From positions 1,240,001-1,304,000 of the forward strand of contig JAIXMF010000004.1 of assembly GCA_025201365.1 (NCBI GenBank): a stretch of 64,000 bases of DNA, written 5' to 3'. Source of the stretch: Syncephalis plumigaleata (lineage: Eukaryota > Zoopagomycota > Zoopagomycetes > Zoopagales > Piptocephalidaceae). Below are positions 1 through 14,600 of this stretch, piece after piece. The notes beneath the pieces are model-generated. The model did not search any database. It was not told the DNA's origin and saw only the letters and a program-made list of their open reading frames with translations. How positions within the stretch are numbered: position 1 is the stretch's first letter; each line of letters begins with the position of its first letter. The translations under genes and the position numbers were made by a program.

Positions 1-218
1 ATTCAGTTTATTTTCATGTTGTATCCATTATTCATTTATCTCGTTGTTGTTGTTGTTGTTGCCATTTTACTAATAAATATTGAAATGACAGTAAACCGTT
101 ATTTTATTAAATACAATATATAGATATGAATAGAGATATGAATAGAGATAAAGAAGCAGCAAGAAAAAAGAACAACAATAGTGATACTATATATATACGT
201 AGGTATATATGTATATGC

Positions 219-3200
219 TTAAGCATCTATCATGCGTATCGTACTTAATAGTGGTTCAGCCAATAGTGGTTTACGTATTTCACATCCTACAATCGATATG
301 GGTCGATCAGTACCACTTATAGCTAATAAGGGACGACGTGGATGGAAGGTCAAGGCAGCGGGTGGTGGTGGTGCATGTCGCTGACCAAGTATACCACCAT
401 GCATACGTGGTGTACCAATGACGCGACCATAGTAGTCCCATACGTTAACCCCATGTGTACCAGAACTATTAGATAAATAATAGTCAGCGACATTAATTTC
501 TACTATAACGGCGTAACTCTTTTTTAAACTAGAATCACTTACCTAACCATCACAGGTGTATGATCATGTGCGGCAAATGCCGTTAATCCATTAGGATCCG
601 CATCGATTGTTAGAATCGAATCAGTCTGACGTACATCCCATATCTTTATATCACCCGACATACTGTGCAGTAAGCATTGATCTGTTAGTAAATAGTTAGG
701 GATTGTTTATACAAGTAATTACCTGGCTGATAATAAATCATGTGGTCTATTTTGAGATTGATGTACATCAAGAATCCAAGCGGGATGTTCATTCCAACTA
801 ATTACTAGACTATAATAAAGGTGATAAGTAAACAAGATAAGATAAGATAATCGTATGCTTGTACAATACCTTTCACGAGGAGGATTTCTACGATCAAATA
901 CACGAATCACGCCATCACCACAACCGGCAACAAATATATGATTCGACATGGGATCACTTGTAAGACATGTAACACAACTATCAGAGTGTGTATAGATATT
1001 CTATATATATATATACATTAGCTTATTAGCTTGTTATTGACTATAATTCGTGTTGTACTCACTTCTAGACAAACTTCCCGTTCAGCATTCCATACGCGTA
1101 CCACACGTGCATCACCGCCTACTAGGAGAGTGCCGCTATTTTGATGCCATTCCGTTACTAGACCACTATTGTAACTACTAGGCACTTTATCGATGAGTGC
1201 TCGCCAACTGCTCACTAATTCGACGCAAGGTGTATCGTAATTACGATAGAGCCGTACAGCACCATCATCTATATAAGAGTATGTTAATCAATGACAATGA
1301 CAATGAGTGTATTGTTCACATTACCTGATCCTACTAGTAGTAAGGCTAGATCCTCTTCATTGATTAAATCCATACTAGTAATACGACTGGTTGCGTTATT
1401 ACTATTAAGGAATGAATTCAATCGTATACGTTGCTCCCAATCCCATACACTATTCAATATTAGTAACAATACAGATATTAATACAATAGAAGCATGATGA
1501 TGCTTACCTAATGGTGTGTTGTCCATCACATGCCAGTAAATGTGGTGCATAAGTGTGGAATCGAAGTAGTTGCGCGTTCATTTCCTCGTTTACCATGCCA
1601 AATGACTTGTTCCATGGTACGGTGGCAGCCTCCTCGTGATACGGTACCGTTTCTTGTAACACTTGTTCATTACGTGTACGTCGCCATGATCGTGCATTAT
1701 AGCCTTTACTACCAGGTTCAAGATTCTCTGCCGTCTACATTACAATTGTTATTACATTGTTATATAATTGTTACTACTACTGTAATAGTTACCCTAATTT
1801 GTGGTTCTAAAAAGTAAGTGCAACACCAGTCGAATAGTTTAGACGTCAATGGTAGATGATCAATGGTCAGTGCTTGCTCCTCTTTAATCCTTGCCATCAT
1901 CGGTCCGACATTATCCGATGGCAATCGATGTTGATTAAGCGCTAATTCATTCAATGACGTAGTAGATGCGGAATTACCCAATGTTGACCATGGTCGATTC
2001 AATGATAGTTGACGTCTAATAGAGCTACCATTAGTTACCGCTGTCGTGTCACCGCTAGTCGTGTCACTGAACCAATCGCTAATCGAGGAGGGTGGATTGG
2101 TGATATCGCGTGATGCACTTTCCGAATGACTACGCGTATTATTCGATTTAGCCAATGCAGCTGCTACTGGCGTGGCGGGTGTAGTCATCATAGGGTTAGT
2201 CGCTGTCGATGACAATGAATGATGTTGCTGGTGCTGCTGTTGCTGCTGATAATGATGATGATGATGTGGATGAGTGTGTCCCGCCGCTGTTGTGGCTGTA
2301 CCCGAGGTAAGTCCATAACCAAAGTTATAGATATTCCTAAGAGCTGACATGGTACCGGAAGCAGATCGTTTCAATGTACTCGTGATACGCTGTGTAGCCG
2401 GTGTGGATCGTTTCTCGAAATGACCTTGACCTGTGGTGTTTATACCACTATTACTCAATGGTGTATCATGAATAGAATAGGATGAGTACGACGGTAGATT
2501 CAATGATCGAACGGAGGTAGGCGTGGTTGGTATATCGTAGCCGGATGCCGGTGAACCCGGAATACTCGCCATTGCCGCGGTAATCTGACCACTATCGTAT
2601 AACTGATCGTGTATGTAGTCAACGACTGCTGACGCGTAGATGGCCACTGGTGCGTAAGGATCCACGGATAACACTAGTAGAGTACACCATGCACCACCAT
2701 ACATGGTATCTTGAATACTACCATTACTACCATTGCTACTACTATTATTACTAGTATCGTTGTTAGTTGATGTGGTCATCGGTGGTATATCGGCTAGGGT
2801 TAATGCGTTGAATACGGTGGATGCCGAGTCAGAGGATGGTCGTGTGCGATCACGTCGTCTTCTCCATGTTTTATCATCTACACCTGACGTGTTATTCGAT
2901 AATACCGACCAATACTTACTCTCCTCTAATAGTGCCGAGGCAGCATTCTGGAACTGCTCCGGATATCGATGAATCACCACCGATAATAGACAGACTAGTT
3001 CACGTCGTACTAGAGGACTGGCATCCTCGGATATACCCAGTGCTCGTACCGTAATGTTATGCTCGATATGAATGATTTGCTCGGTCATATCAAGATCGCC
3101 TATCAGCATGGATAGTGCGTATAATGCCGCTGCTCTCACTTCAGGCACCGTATCCTCTAGCATGTCCAATAGACGTTCATGTATATTATCCCTGATGGCT

Positions 3201-5182
3201 ATCCATTTGGCATCGGGGAATCCGCGCCACAACTGTCCTAGACATAGACAACACCATTGACGTAATAGGTAGTCGGGATCGTTCGTGTGTGATACGCACA
3301 TTGTCATTACACCGGCGTTAAGACAAGCACGTCTACCGACATCCGTGTGTCGACATATCATGGAAAGGACAAAGGCGCACATGGCGCGATGTTCCGATAG
3401 ACTGGCCGCCACCTGTTGTTGTGGCGGTGTGGGTTGATTCGGCGACAATACATTAACGAAATACAGGTAACCTTCGCCCTTCACCAAATCTTGCGCACAC
3501 TCATGGTCCACCGCTAGCATACGTGCCCATATGAATATAAGTACAGGACGTAGTTCTACGGCAGAGCTTTGTAGTAATTTAAGCACATATGGGAATATAC
3601 CGACGGATAATGCTTGATTCACGGCCCATGGTCCCAAATCGAGGAATCGACTAAGTAGTACGAGGGCTCGCATACGATGCACTTGACTAAGTAGCACCTG
3701 CAGTATAATCGGCAATTGTTCCGGTGGTTGTCTAGTCACCTGACCATGCTTAAGCCATACCTCGAATGCGGTCAATTGTTCCGCGAAGAATGTCGACGAT
3801 CTATAGGGTAGGGGTGCGTCGTTGGCGGCCGCCTCTAGTAGTGCGGGCATTTGCATGACAAACATGTCCACGACCAGATCCCATGCCTGCCACATTGGAT
3901 GTTGATGTGTCGATGGCAAGGCAGGACTACTCACGGGTGTGCATTTGTAGTGTCGCATAATACGATCGGCTAGTAGAAAGTTACGAAACATCGTGGCCAC
4001 CATGATATCCTGTCGGAATAGACGTTTAAATAGCGCGGGTGGCAATACACTCCATGCAATGGTATCGGTTACCGCGGTGAATATCCAATTAATCTCGCCT
4101 AGTGGACTACGTCGTTCTGCTAGCGAGCCAGGCGGTTTCATCACATCATCCGGCGATATGTTTACACCTAGCATCGGTGTTTGCAACACGAACCAACGCA
4201 ATGCCATGGAGATAGGCGTGGTCAGACAGGCAGAGAATAGATCGGCCGGTAGGGTAGGATTCATCGGTAGTACTTCGTTGGCGGAACATGCGGCCAATTG
4301 AATGCAATCACTCATGGGTGCACTATACTCGGGCACCGTACTAGGCTGTGTAGTCGAGGTAGGTGTCGATGCTGATGAATTGGCAGCCGATGGCGGATGA
4401 CTACCACGTACCGATGGCTGCTGGTTAGTATTACCAGATTGACGACGTCGTTCTGCCTCGGCATCACGTTGTTTCGCAAATCGATCGAATGCCGTCACAA
4501 TGTTGCCAGCAGCCGAACAATCATACACGTAGATACACGGTGATCCCAGCCAGCTTTGTAGGTCGTATAACGATACCGGAATATATTGCGTATACGATTT
4601 GTTAAATACCCAAATCTCACCGCTACTCGTGGGTTTAGGTACGCCATGCCCGTTGTAATGAAACAATATACGATCATCACGCGTGCTACGTCTTAGGGCG
4701 CAACATAGTTTCTTTGCTGCTTCCACCGCGGGATCAAGTAATAGCTTGTAGCGCGCTCTAGGTTGCCATGCTTCATATTGCTGTTTAAGCGCATGTCCAA
4801 TCGTGTCAAGGGCACGCTGCGTAGACATGGAGTAGGGATCGATCCAACATTCTAGACGAGCACACGGACTCGTTTTAACAACATCCGGTGGATCCACACC
4901 AATATGAAGACATAGCGTCAATAGACCAGCTGCCGTCTTTACTCGTTCTCGTATACGCCAACTGCTACTATTACTGCTACTATTATTATTGCCAGTATTG
5001 CCATTTGCTGTATCTTTATCCTTATTCGTTAGCAACATGTCGCCATGCTCAATAGCCAATATCTCGCCCTGTGAATCATGACGTCGTTCAGAAAAGTATA
5101 GATAAGAGTAGCCGACGAGTAATGGATTGTGAATACTATCATTATTGTGGTTGTTGATAGTAGAACCCATCACGTCCGCCAT
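219..5182 (-). CDS. KOG1: Raptor/Kog1, TORC1 scaffold subunit
   Basis: Raptor is the TORC1 subunit that recruits substrates to TOR kinase and couples growth to nutrients. Seen: the large first exon (5182 to about 1812) encodes the raptor N-terminal caspase-like domain, with the HYNGHGVPKP histidine motif and the YDCSAAG cysteine motif, then HEAT/armadillo-like helices around 'VPEVRAAALYALSMLIGDL'. A long low-complexity linker follows, rich in S/T and with an H/Q run near 2210-2275. Past an intron at about 1811-1743 the downstream exons carry 'LLRFHTYAPHLLACDG' and then WD40 repeats down to the stop at 219, with introns near 1507-1452, 1326-1270, 1064-1000, 865-812, 721-682 and 540-470. The order caspase-like, HEAT, WD40 is diagnostic. 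The open frame runs 6 bases further upstream but without an ATG, so I use the ATG at 5182; another ATG lies at 5170. It is divergent from Fox2. Family is certain; small exon edges are approximate. Confidence 0.95.
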
Positions 5183-6410
5183 TACCACTAGTAGATGATC
5201 TGTCTATATGCATATATTAGACGGCAATATTCGTTTAGATACATATATGACATACCTTTTTTACGCTTATTTACTACGATTAACTGAAAGGAACTATAAT
5301 AGATTTGTGAATAAGAATAGTAAAAGAAATAAAGACTTGATAGTGTGCACGATACATGCACACACAACACGCATAAACACAAGCAAACACGCCTAACCAA
5401 ATTATTATCGTTTTACACTAGATGATGATTATGATAACGCTAACCATTTAGTTTACAGCCTAACACACACACATATCATATAACCATATAACACAGCCAG
5501 ATTATGCGTATGTTTTGTTTGTTCCTATATGCATAGAAATGTTTCACTTGTATCATTCAACTGTATTCTTATAGGATCAATAGCATTATACTATAGTGTA
5601 CAAGTAGTCAATATATATATATTAGACAACAAGAAACAGATAGTAATCATAACGATGATGACCTAGATACACAGGTTACGATCATCATTCATCAAATGAG
5701 TGATTAATATTTCACGTGTATAGATGTGTGCAGATATATGTGTATTGCTGTTCAACTATTTCTAGCTTGTAGTATTGTATGTATCTATAATAATAATAAT
5801 CTGTACCTTGTAGTATCCATGTTGATAATCAATACTAATATATTACTTTATTAAATATTACATTCATAGAGATAATGGTATATTATATAGTATGTGTATG
5901 TATGTATGTGTGTGTGTACATGTCATCACCGTCATCATCATCATCGGTAGAAACAAATTAACTGGTCATCCCGCATAGCCTGAAAGCGAACACGGAGATG
6001 ACGGCAATTAAACGGTCCGTTGTGATGTAGATTCACGTCATCCACATTGGACTATTTAAATACGCCATTAGACTCCCCATTTCTTCCACTTTCGCCTTCA
6101 CTTATTCCACTTCCATTCCACTTCTTCCTCTTTCTACTTGTTTATCCATTGACTACGTGGTTTCGTAACACTTACTTTGCACGTTACTTATCCGCTATAG
6201 TATCGATTACTACTGCTACTACGAGCGTATATCTTTCTCTCTCATCTTTGCTCTTATTATACGCCACGTATTTGTGTGTATCTACTCGCTAACAATCTTT
6301 ATTACCTATAAATATTATCTTTTCCTTTCCAAGGCTACACTTCTGCCTATCTACACTCATTATCGTTTGAATTGACGCAAGTACTTTTGGCAAACTATAT
6401 TGTTACTATC
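5183..6410. promoter_or_regulatory. Shared upstream region of KOG1 and FOX2
   Basis: About 1.2 kb between two divergently transcribed genes, so it must hold both promoters. It is AT-rich, with short tandem tracts of TATG/TG and CATCAT type at about 5890-5946. Pyrimidine-rich sequence at 6060-6350 looks like the FOX2 5' leader. Open frames at 5188-5400 on either strand have no recognisable content. I see no RNA gene here. Confidence 0.5.
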
Positions 6411-9281
6411 ATGTCAAACTATCGATTTGATGGTCGTGTCGTTCTTGTAACCGGTGCCGGTGGTGGTATGTATTCCATTGAACTGATAAACTACGCGTTA
6501 GTATTTACTAATCTGCTTGTTATTGCTCAGGTCTCGGTCGTACTTATGCGCTATTTTTTGGTTCTCGTGGTGCTTCCGTGATTGTCAATGATCTCGGTAC
6601 CATTAAACAGGATAATGGCACGGTAGTCAAGGCGGCAGATCTTGTAGTCGATGAAATTGTACGTAATGGCGGTAAAGCTGTGGCCAATTACGACTCGGTC
6701 AATGATGGCGAGCGTATCATTGAAACGGCCGTCAAAGCATTCGGTCGCATCGATATCATCATCAATAACGCGGGCATTCTACGTGACAAGTCGTTCAACC
6801 GTATGACGGATGCCGATTGGGATCTAGTACAAGAGGTGCACGTTCGTGGTTCCTACAAGGTAACAAAGGCCGCATGGGAATTGATGCGTAAACAGAAATT
6901 CGGTCGCATCATCATGACAGCATCTGCGGCAGGTATCTATGGTAACTTTGGACAGTCCAACTATAGTGCAGGTAATTATTTCTAATATTATATAGTAATA
7001 TATATACTAACGAATTAATTGATTAATATTTCTATTAGCTAAACTATCCTTGGCTAGTTTTAGTAGTACTCTAGCACGTGAGGGTGCCAAGTACAACATT
7101 CACTGCAATTGTATTGCTCCTATCGCTGCCTCTCGTATGACGGAAACTGTCATGCCACCCGAAATACTTAAGGCGATTAAGCCCGAGTATATCACTGGCC
7201 TCGTCGGCTATCTATGCCATGAATCTACGGAGGAGAACGGTGGTCTATTCGAACTAGGCGCTGGTTTTGTGTCTAAACTACGTCGTGAACGTAGTTCCGG
7301 TGTCGTATTCAAGGCGGATAAAACGTTCACACCGGGTGCTATCGCGGCCAAATGGAACGACATTAACGATTTCAGTCACCCGCAATACCCGCAAGGCATT
7401 ACGGATACCGATTGGGTCGGTCTATTGGAGCAGGCCAACGCCTTGTCCGGTAATCCAAAGGGTGACAATCTACGCTACGACGGCAAGGTGGCCATTGTCA
7501 CCGGAGCAGGTGGTGGTCTAGGTCGTTCCTATGCATTGCTGCTTAGTTCACTGGGTGCATCGGTCGTTGTAAACGATCTAGGTGGCTCGGCCACAGGTAG
7601 CGGTAACGATCAACGTGCCGCCGATGTTGTGGTAGACGAGATCAAACGTAACGGTGGCAAGGCCGTGGCCAACTACGATTCCGTCGAGGATGGTGAGAAA
7701 GTAGTAGAGACCGCCATTAAGCATTTTGGACGTGTGGATATTCTTATCAACAATGCTGGTATTCTACGTGACAAGTCATTCCTACGTATGACAGATACCG
7801 ACTGGGATCTAGTGCAACGCGTCCATCTTCGCGGTACCTATAAGGTGACCAAGGCAGCCTGGCCCTATTTCGTTAAGCAAAAGTACGGTCGTGTGGTGAA
7901 TACATCCTCCGCTGTCGGTCTATACGGTAATTTCGGACAAGCCAACTATAGCGCGGCCAAAGCGGGTATCCTTGCGTTTAGCAATACACTCGCCTTGGAG
8001 GGACGTAAGAATAACATCATCGTGAACACCATTGCACCCAATGCTGGCACACGTATGACAGCCACCATCATGCCACCCGAAATGGTGGAAGCGCTCAAAC
8101 CGGAATACGTCGCACCACTAGTGGCATTCCTCGTACACGAGGCATGTCCCGATACTGGCAAGGTATTCGAAGTAGGCAGCGGCTGGGTGGCCAATGTACG
8201 ATGGGAGAGATCCGGTGGCTACGGTTTCCCCATTGATAAGCCATTGCTACCAGAGCACATTGCCGCTAAATGGCAACAAATTACGGACTTTAATGATGGA
8301 CGTGTTACTCATCCATCGAACACGCAAGAGTCATTCCAGGGACTCTATGAAAATTACTTGCAACAAGAGTCGGGTGCGTCATCATCGGGCGAGGATAGTG
8401 TCACGGAAAAGGCGAAGAATGTATCGCTCGAACCATTCGAGTATACCTACACGGAACGCGATGTCATCCTTTATGCATTGGGTGCAGGCTGTAAGCGTAC
8501 CGATCTACCATTCGTCTATGAAGGATCGAGTAATTTCTCTCCTTTGCCCACATTTGGCGTCATTCCAGCATTTGCCGGCATGAACCATGTGCCATACGAT
8601 GAGATTCTTCCCTCGTTTAATCCAATGCTCCTACTACACGGTGAACAATACTTGGAGATACGCGGCTCCCTTGCCACTTCCGGTAAATTGACCCAAACTG
8701 TACGTGTTATCGATGTACTCGATAAGGGCAAGAGTGCCGTGGTAGTCATTGGTATTACGAGCAAGGATGAACAGGGTAATGACGTGTTCTACAACGAGTC
8801 CACCGTGTTCATTCGAGGTTCCGGTGGATTTGGCGGACCATCCAAGCGTACGAATCCATTGCCCGAGGCGGTTGCCGCTAACGTGCCACCAAAGCGTAAA
8901 CCGGACGCTGTCATCACGGAGAAGACTACCGAGGAACAAGCGGCCGTTTACCGGTTAAGCGGCGATTTGAACCCGTTGCATATTGATCCAGAGATGAGCT
9001 CAATTGGTGGATTCGATGTACCCATCCTACACGGTCTATGCTCCTACGCCGTTGCCAGTAAGCATGTACTAAAAGCATTCTGCAACAATGATCCTTCCAA
9101 GTTTAAGGCGGTCAAGGCTCGTTTCGCTAAGCACGTCTTCCCTGGCGAGACACTCGAGACGAGTATGTGGCGCGAGGGCAATAAGGTGATCTTCCAGACA
9201 CGTGTCGTGGAACGGGATGCCATTGCCATTTCCAATGCTGCCGTACAAATTGTGGATGATGGCGCTAAAGCTAAGCTATAA
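6411..9281 (+). CDS. FOX2: Peroxisomal multifunctional beta-oxidation enzyme (Fox2)
   Basis: Fungal MFE-2 carries out the second and third steps of peroxisomal fatty acid beta-oxidation: 2-enoyl-CoA hydratase 2 and (3R)-hydroxyacyl-CoA dehydrogenase. Seen: two tandem short-chain dehydrogenase domains, each with a GAGGGLGR nucleotide-binding loop, [11 protein letters not shown], and a YSAAK catalytic pair, followed by a MaoC-type hot-dog hydratase domain ([12 protein letters not shown], '[10 protein letters not shown]'). Three exons, with introns 6466-6530 and 6972-7038, give about 912 residues, close to the 900 of yeast Fox2. The protein ends in -AKL, a type 1 peroxisome targeting signal. The start is the first ATG in frame with the SDR domain. 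Both introns fall inside conserved motifs and rejoin them exactly (GAGG|GLG and YSA|AK). Reading frame is intact throughout. Confidence 0.97.
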
Positions 9282-10952
9282 ATATTAATAAATTGTCTTT
9301 ACTTATTCTTGCTAATAATGATTAGTTCGTGTGTATGTGCAATATAATGTCTATCTCAATGATGCTGATTAGCAATTAATAATTATATTCAAAATATGGC
9401 TAACATAAAAAGTATCGTTTATTTCATGAGCAACTATTACTAATGATATCGATAATGGTGATCAAGACACAATTCAATTAGTTATTGTCTAGATTGCTTG
9501 TGGCTACATCCCCACCTCATGTCAATCATGAGGATAGATGTTTGTTAGTGTAGGCACAAAGCTAGTATGGACATTATTGTGCATAAAAGTAAAGAGTGAA
9601 ATATAGACAGAGTTGACTAGTAAGAGTGTGTTTCGGTTAAGCGATAGGAAATGAAGAGCAAACAGACAATTTACTGCAAATCCGATTATATGAATAGAAG
9701 ACATTCATCAAATGACAATCCAGTATTTCTTTTCTTGAATGGTCTCACACATCCACATACATGTATCTAGAAATAACAAAGTAGCAATGACTACATCATG
9801 CTCACTATTACATGTACAGCACAATAGTAATGACATTGATGTGTAAACATAATGGTCATTTATACACGTCAACATAGGAAGACATGTCATTAGGATGATA
9901 TTCGATTGATTCTAAGCAAAGGTGAAATGCAATCATACGATAGTTGACTCAACAGTTCATGTCAATATTGCTTCACTTTCTTATTTGGATTGCATTCGAC
10001 AATTGACAGAAACAGACTGACATGTATTCCTCCATCTAATTGGTACTCATCTGCTCGGTGTACTACTACACCAATACTACTGTCATTTGGTATTTGTCTG
10101 TCCATTGTATCCGTCAATGATCACTCGCATATTGACTACTACTACTACTATTCATCCATAATACACTATTCATGTATACAACAATCAATACAATGATTAA
10201 ATAATATAATCGTATAATCAATCAATACAAAGTAGTCGATATATCTGGATGTACGATACAAACAACCAATACCAGTTGATGCAAGTGTACGCGTGCATCA
10301 TTCACCGAACATACCGATAGCTATCAATGATAATGGTGATACAATATATTTTGGTCATTTGATTGATGTCTACGTAGTTGCACTAATAGGAGCAGGTATT
10401 TGTAACTATTAAGGTGTTCGATATCACGAATAAACATACGAATTGCCAACCCTCTCTTCATATGCACAGTCTCATATGCATATCTTCTAGTCTGGAGATG
10501 ATCAATTGACAAGTTTATCGTCGTCTGACATTCACTAATAGCAATGACATTGGTATGTGAATTCAAGGATCATTTGTTGTATGTTAATGTCAAGACAGGA
10601 ATACTACATGGATGTTGCTGGTTGATTCACAACAAGAATAGTGATATCATCATGCAAGAACAGACATAATGGATCAATTTGGTATTGATTAGCTTTGAGC
10701 ATTCGAACTACATTGCCCATTGACAAATACAAGCTAGTGCCTGCATTCTCGATGTACTACCACAACAATGGATAGACTATTCAGCTATACCAATATCCGC
10801 CATCATCATCATCTCGGCTATAAATCGAGCACTTTTGACACACTCAACTTGCCATCTTCATACTTGCTCTTCTATCTATTCTGCTCTACTCTCTACTCTC
10901 TCTCGTTCTAGTCAGCTTATCTGTCTATCCATTCCACCAGGCCAACATCAAC
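9282..10952. other. Gene-poor intergenic stretch
   Basis: About 1.7 kb of AT-rich sequence with only short open frames lacking conserved motifs or matching splice sites. It ends in a TATAAAT box at 10819-10825 and a CT-rich leader at 10850-10935 in front of the secreted-peptide candidate. Otherwise I see nothing here. Confidence 0.5.
10819..10825 (+). promoter_or_regulatory. TATA box upstream of secreted-peptide candidate
   Basis: TATAAAT about 128 bases before the ATG at 10953, followed by a strongly pyrimidine-rich CTCT/CTTCT leader. This is the textbook layout of a fungal core promoter and is the main reason to take the tiny frame downstream seriously. Confidence 0.5.
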
Positions 10953-11096
10953 ATGAAGTTCTCTGCCGTTGTCGCTCTCACTAGTCTGACCGCCGTTGAA
11001 GCTAGCCCAATAGGATGCGTCGTCGCGCTGTTGTCGAACGCCGTGCTCCAAATCCTAATCCTACTGTTCCTTTCACTCATTCTTCCGACGTCTCTT
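10953..11096 (+). CDS. Small secreted peptide candidate, frame disrupted
   Basis: Seen: ATG followed by a typical signal peptide (MKFSAVVALTSLTAVEA). About 18 residues in, the frame loses sense, while the neighbouring frame continues with RMRRRAVVERRAPNPNPT and stops at 11094-11096. One extra base near 11012 would join the two into a precursor of about 48 residues with basic clusters (RRR, RR) that resemble processing sites. The single long frame to 11306 gives an unlikely hydrophobic tail, so I prefer the short version. I recognise no family. It could be a hormone-like peptide, an effector, or a chance frame; the promoter layout and signal peptide support a real gene. The break fits the one-base loss pattern seen elsewhere in this window. 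Confidence 0.4.
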
Positions 11097-11607
11097 AAGC
11101 GGACAAGACAAGGACATCATCAAGTAGATATTATAGGTATTCAAGTCAAGAATGTATTGGTGCAAGACCCTCATTTAGTGTCCATGCCATTCAAGTCTTT
11201 ATTCCTTGGTACAACAACAAATATATCTACAAGATCATCATTCAATCATTTATTGAATAAATATATGTCGTATTTGACCATAATAAGCGTACTGTTTGCA
11301 ATGTAGCATTGTTCTCTTTTACCACGTATAATTGAAGCTAGTAAATATTTTATTTTGTATATTAATGTCGTGTTCATTCTTGGATGATCAAGTTAATATG
11401 ATACTAATGTGCAGAAATCTACGATGTTTAAACGAGGACGGCATAACAATTCCAAAAATGAAACTAATATTCACTTTCTTGAATCATTTAGACAAGGCGT
11501 ATTACTCCATTTTGATCGTATTATATTCACCATAACAGCTACTGCTCTTTTCTATTATTGTTACTATTCTTATTATTGTTATTCTTTTATTACTATTCTT
11601 TAGTGAA
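11097..11607. other. Intergenic, nothing recognised
   Basis: About 500 bases between the secreted-peptide candidate and the WD40 gene. Short AT-rich open frames at 11332-11603 show no motif. A TTATTGTTA/TTATTACTA-rich tract at 11555-11600 lies just before the next start codon. Confidence 0.45.
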
Positions 11608-14600
11608 ATGGCTGTGCTACAAGATGGTCAGACGGCAGCTACACCGCTGACATCTCAGCTTGAAAGTTGGCGTACTGCACCGGCCATTCGAGGCAACAAG
11701 TAAGTGACTAGCCGGCCAACTAGTGAAGTAACAAGATAGCTAGCTAGCTAGCGAGTGAGATAACAACTAACTATTCTATAGTGCGGTTGATTCAGCTCAG
11801 TTCATACTCTCTGATGAAGGTCATTGCTTTAACGCACTCGCCGTCTCTAATGTATTTAATAAGTGTATATATGCATGCATATATATATATATATATATCG
11901 TTATTAATCTATTGTCTCTATTAGATGGGCTCCCTCCTAGTGACAGGGTCAGCAAGTCGTGATAGTAGTTTACATTTCCTACAAGCCCCGATTTACCTGA
12001 AGTACGCGAATTCTCGGTAAGTCATTCTAGTAGACTAGTTTGTAAGCATATGCTTACAAATTATTAGCCTATTAGTAGTGTGGCATGTCCAGGCCCTGTT
12101 CATTCGCTAGCATGGTCAGCCCAGTCACTATTGGTTGGATCAATTGATAATACCGTGCATGTATATCGATCGACTACTCTCGCTTGTATCCAGGCAGTAG
12201 TTCCGTCAATGATGCAGTCGATTATGTGGGTCAAGCCGCATTCCGTTCTAATAAGGTACATTGACATCGATGTATATCTATAGATTGATTAACTACAACT
12301 TGTATCAATGTAATAGCTTGGTAAATCTACCAGTAGTAGTTATATTCAAACGGGTCGTGTACAACAATTGGCATTCGCCTCTACTGATGATCCTATGGGA
12401 CAAAGTGAACAATTTGCATTTGCTATTGGTCCTGCCGTAAGTATATGGGATATCAATCATTTGAATACGTCTATTCGTTCAGATAAGGTAGGTTATTGTG
12501 CACTACTTGCTGTGTCCATTATATGCAATTAACATTATAAGTCTAGGTGTCATCCGATGTTATATTCGCGTTGGATTGGCATCCACAAGCTGCCTGTCAA
12601 CTTATAGCATTAGGTGGTGTAGATAAGAATATAACCTTGTTGGATCCGAGACAACAGGGTAAACCAGTGGTATGTATATATATATATCTAGCTTATTAGC
12701 CATATCAATAACCATCGAGAATAGGTATGGAAAAGTCGAGGTGTTCATGAAGATACGATACGTGATATAGCATGGCATCCTTATGTGCCTACTGGTTGGC
12801 CAGTGCATCCGATGATAATCATGTGCAATTCTACGATATACGCTATAGTACACGACCACTCTATACATTGTATGAACACTATGGCAGTGTTAATTCAGTA
12901 GGTATCACTTGACTAAATGTAGCTATTACTAATGTTTATTTGTATTATTATTATAGATTTGTTGGTCCAATTCACATTGTGATATGCTGGCATCAGTATC
13001 GGCAGATCGACGATTTAGATTATGGCGACTTAAATCGGAGAAATCGGAGGCAGGTCCACGTGAAGTATCCTCGGAACAAACCATCGAGTCTACACCTTTA
13101 TTTGATAGTAACGTCGTACAAGGCAAGTATAATAATATAGACATTAATAATTGAATGGAATCAATAATATATATATATGCATATATGTAGTGGTTAGTTC
13201 AAAGATTCAACCTGATGTCTATTATGCCATGTCGAATATGGGTGAAATACGAAGTTTCTCGATGACTCCCGAATTACTTGAAATGTCTACTATGCATCGG
13301 TATGTATTTGTATTTAGTAGATATAGATTAGATGTTAATCATGCGTATTAGTTATGAGGAACGAGACTATCCCGTTGAGTATTCCATTGAGACTAGTGTT
13401 TACGCGCGTGATCTCGATGCTGGTCACCGACAAGTGGCAGCATGGATTAAACGACCCGGCAATGATCAACGGTAAATAATCTATCAGTTTAGCTCTTTAT
13501 TTATCTATTATTAACCTATCTATCATTTAGTATGCAAGAAGCTAAAACTTTCCTTGAATTATTGACACCGAAACCCGCCATCGATCCCAATGCATGGACA
13601 CTATCCTCATCTAGTGGAAAGCAGAACACGGGAGCAGCAGAGGCAGCCGATGGATTTCCACGCGAGTTAGCACGTCGTGCATGGTTTTTACCTCCTGGAT
13701 TTAATATACGTTTAGCCAAACCGGTAAGCATTATTATTGATGATGATGATGATGATGATAATCAATCATAACTAATCTACATGGATAATTAGCCATCGAA
13801 AGAAGCCAAGAAAGAGCTGGATATGATGTTGGTCAAGATCAATCTACGTGATTACATTCAAAAGGGCGATGTCAATACTTTATTGTCACTAGAATCGTAA
13901 GCGTGTGCTCTTGTTATTCCTCTCGCACTATTGACTAATATTCGTTGTATACTAGTACCATTATAATGTACTCTCGCTGATTCTCGATCACTTGATTCTA
14001 GTCTCATTAAGGTAATTGTTCATTTCATATATACACTGTTATATATAATATGTTGACAATATAGGATATGCTTAAAGTGATCATGAAATCAGATCGTGTA
14101 AAAGGACTTGAATTTGGACTATCGCTCGTTGAAAGTAAATCGCTCGAGTGTCAACATTGCCTCTGTGATGCATCTCTTGTATTCCCTACTGTATTGACAA
14201 TACAAGCAATGAAGTAACTAGTCCATCTCAATCACAGAATCCTAATGACTCTATACACTCGATTGACGATGGCAATAAACGTTCCTCTAAACGAGATGAA
14301 CGTCGTGCCGTTCAACGTCAAATGGAGGATGTAGTGGTCGACTACAAACAAACAGCTGCCATGGTTCGTTTAGAAATGTAAGTAACATAGCTTACATTCA
14401 TATCAACAACATATTCTAACAACAGTAATAGTGCAATGCAAAAGGCTCGTCAACGAGAGGGCACACTAACCGCCGAGCATATCGTACCCATTGTTCGTGA
14501 TCACCGCACAATTGCAGCCACTACCAATCGACTCTACCTTAATGCACTAGTTGATCTTGGCTATTATGACGAGTATTTCAAAGTAGCAATGCAACTTATT

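Noticed and set aside
5188-5400. Open frames on both strands upstream of KOG1
   Set aside because: No motif and no family; lies in the divergent promoter region.
7039-8200. Duplicated sequence within FOX2 as a recent repeat
   Set aside because: The two SDR domains are similar in DNA, but this is the ancient domain duplication found in all fungal Fox2 proteins.
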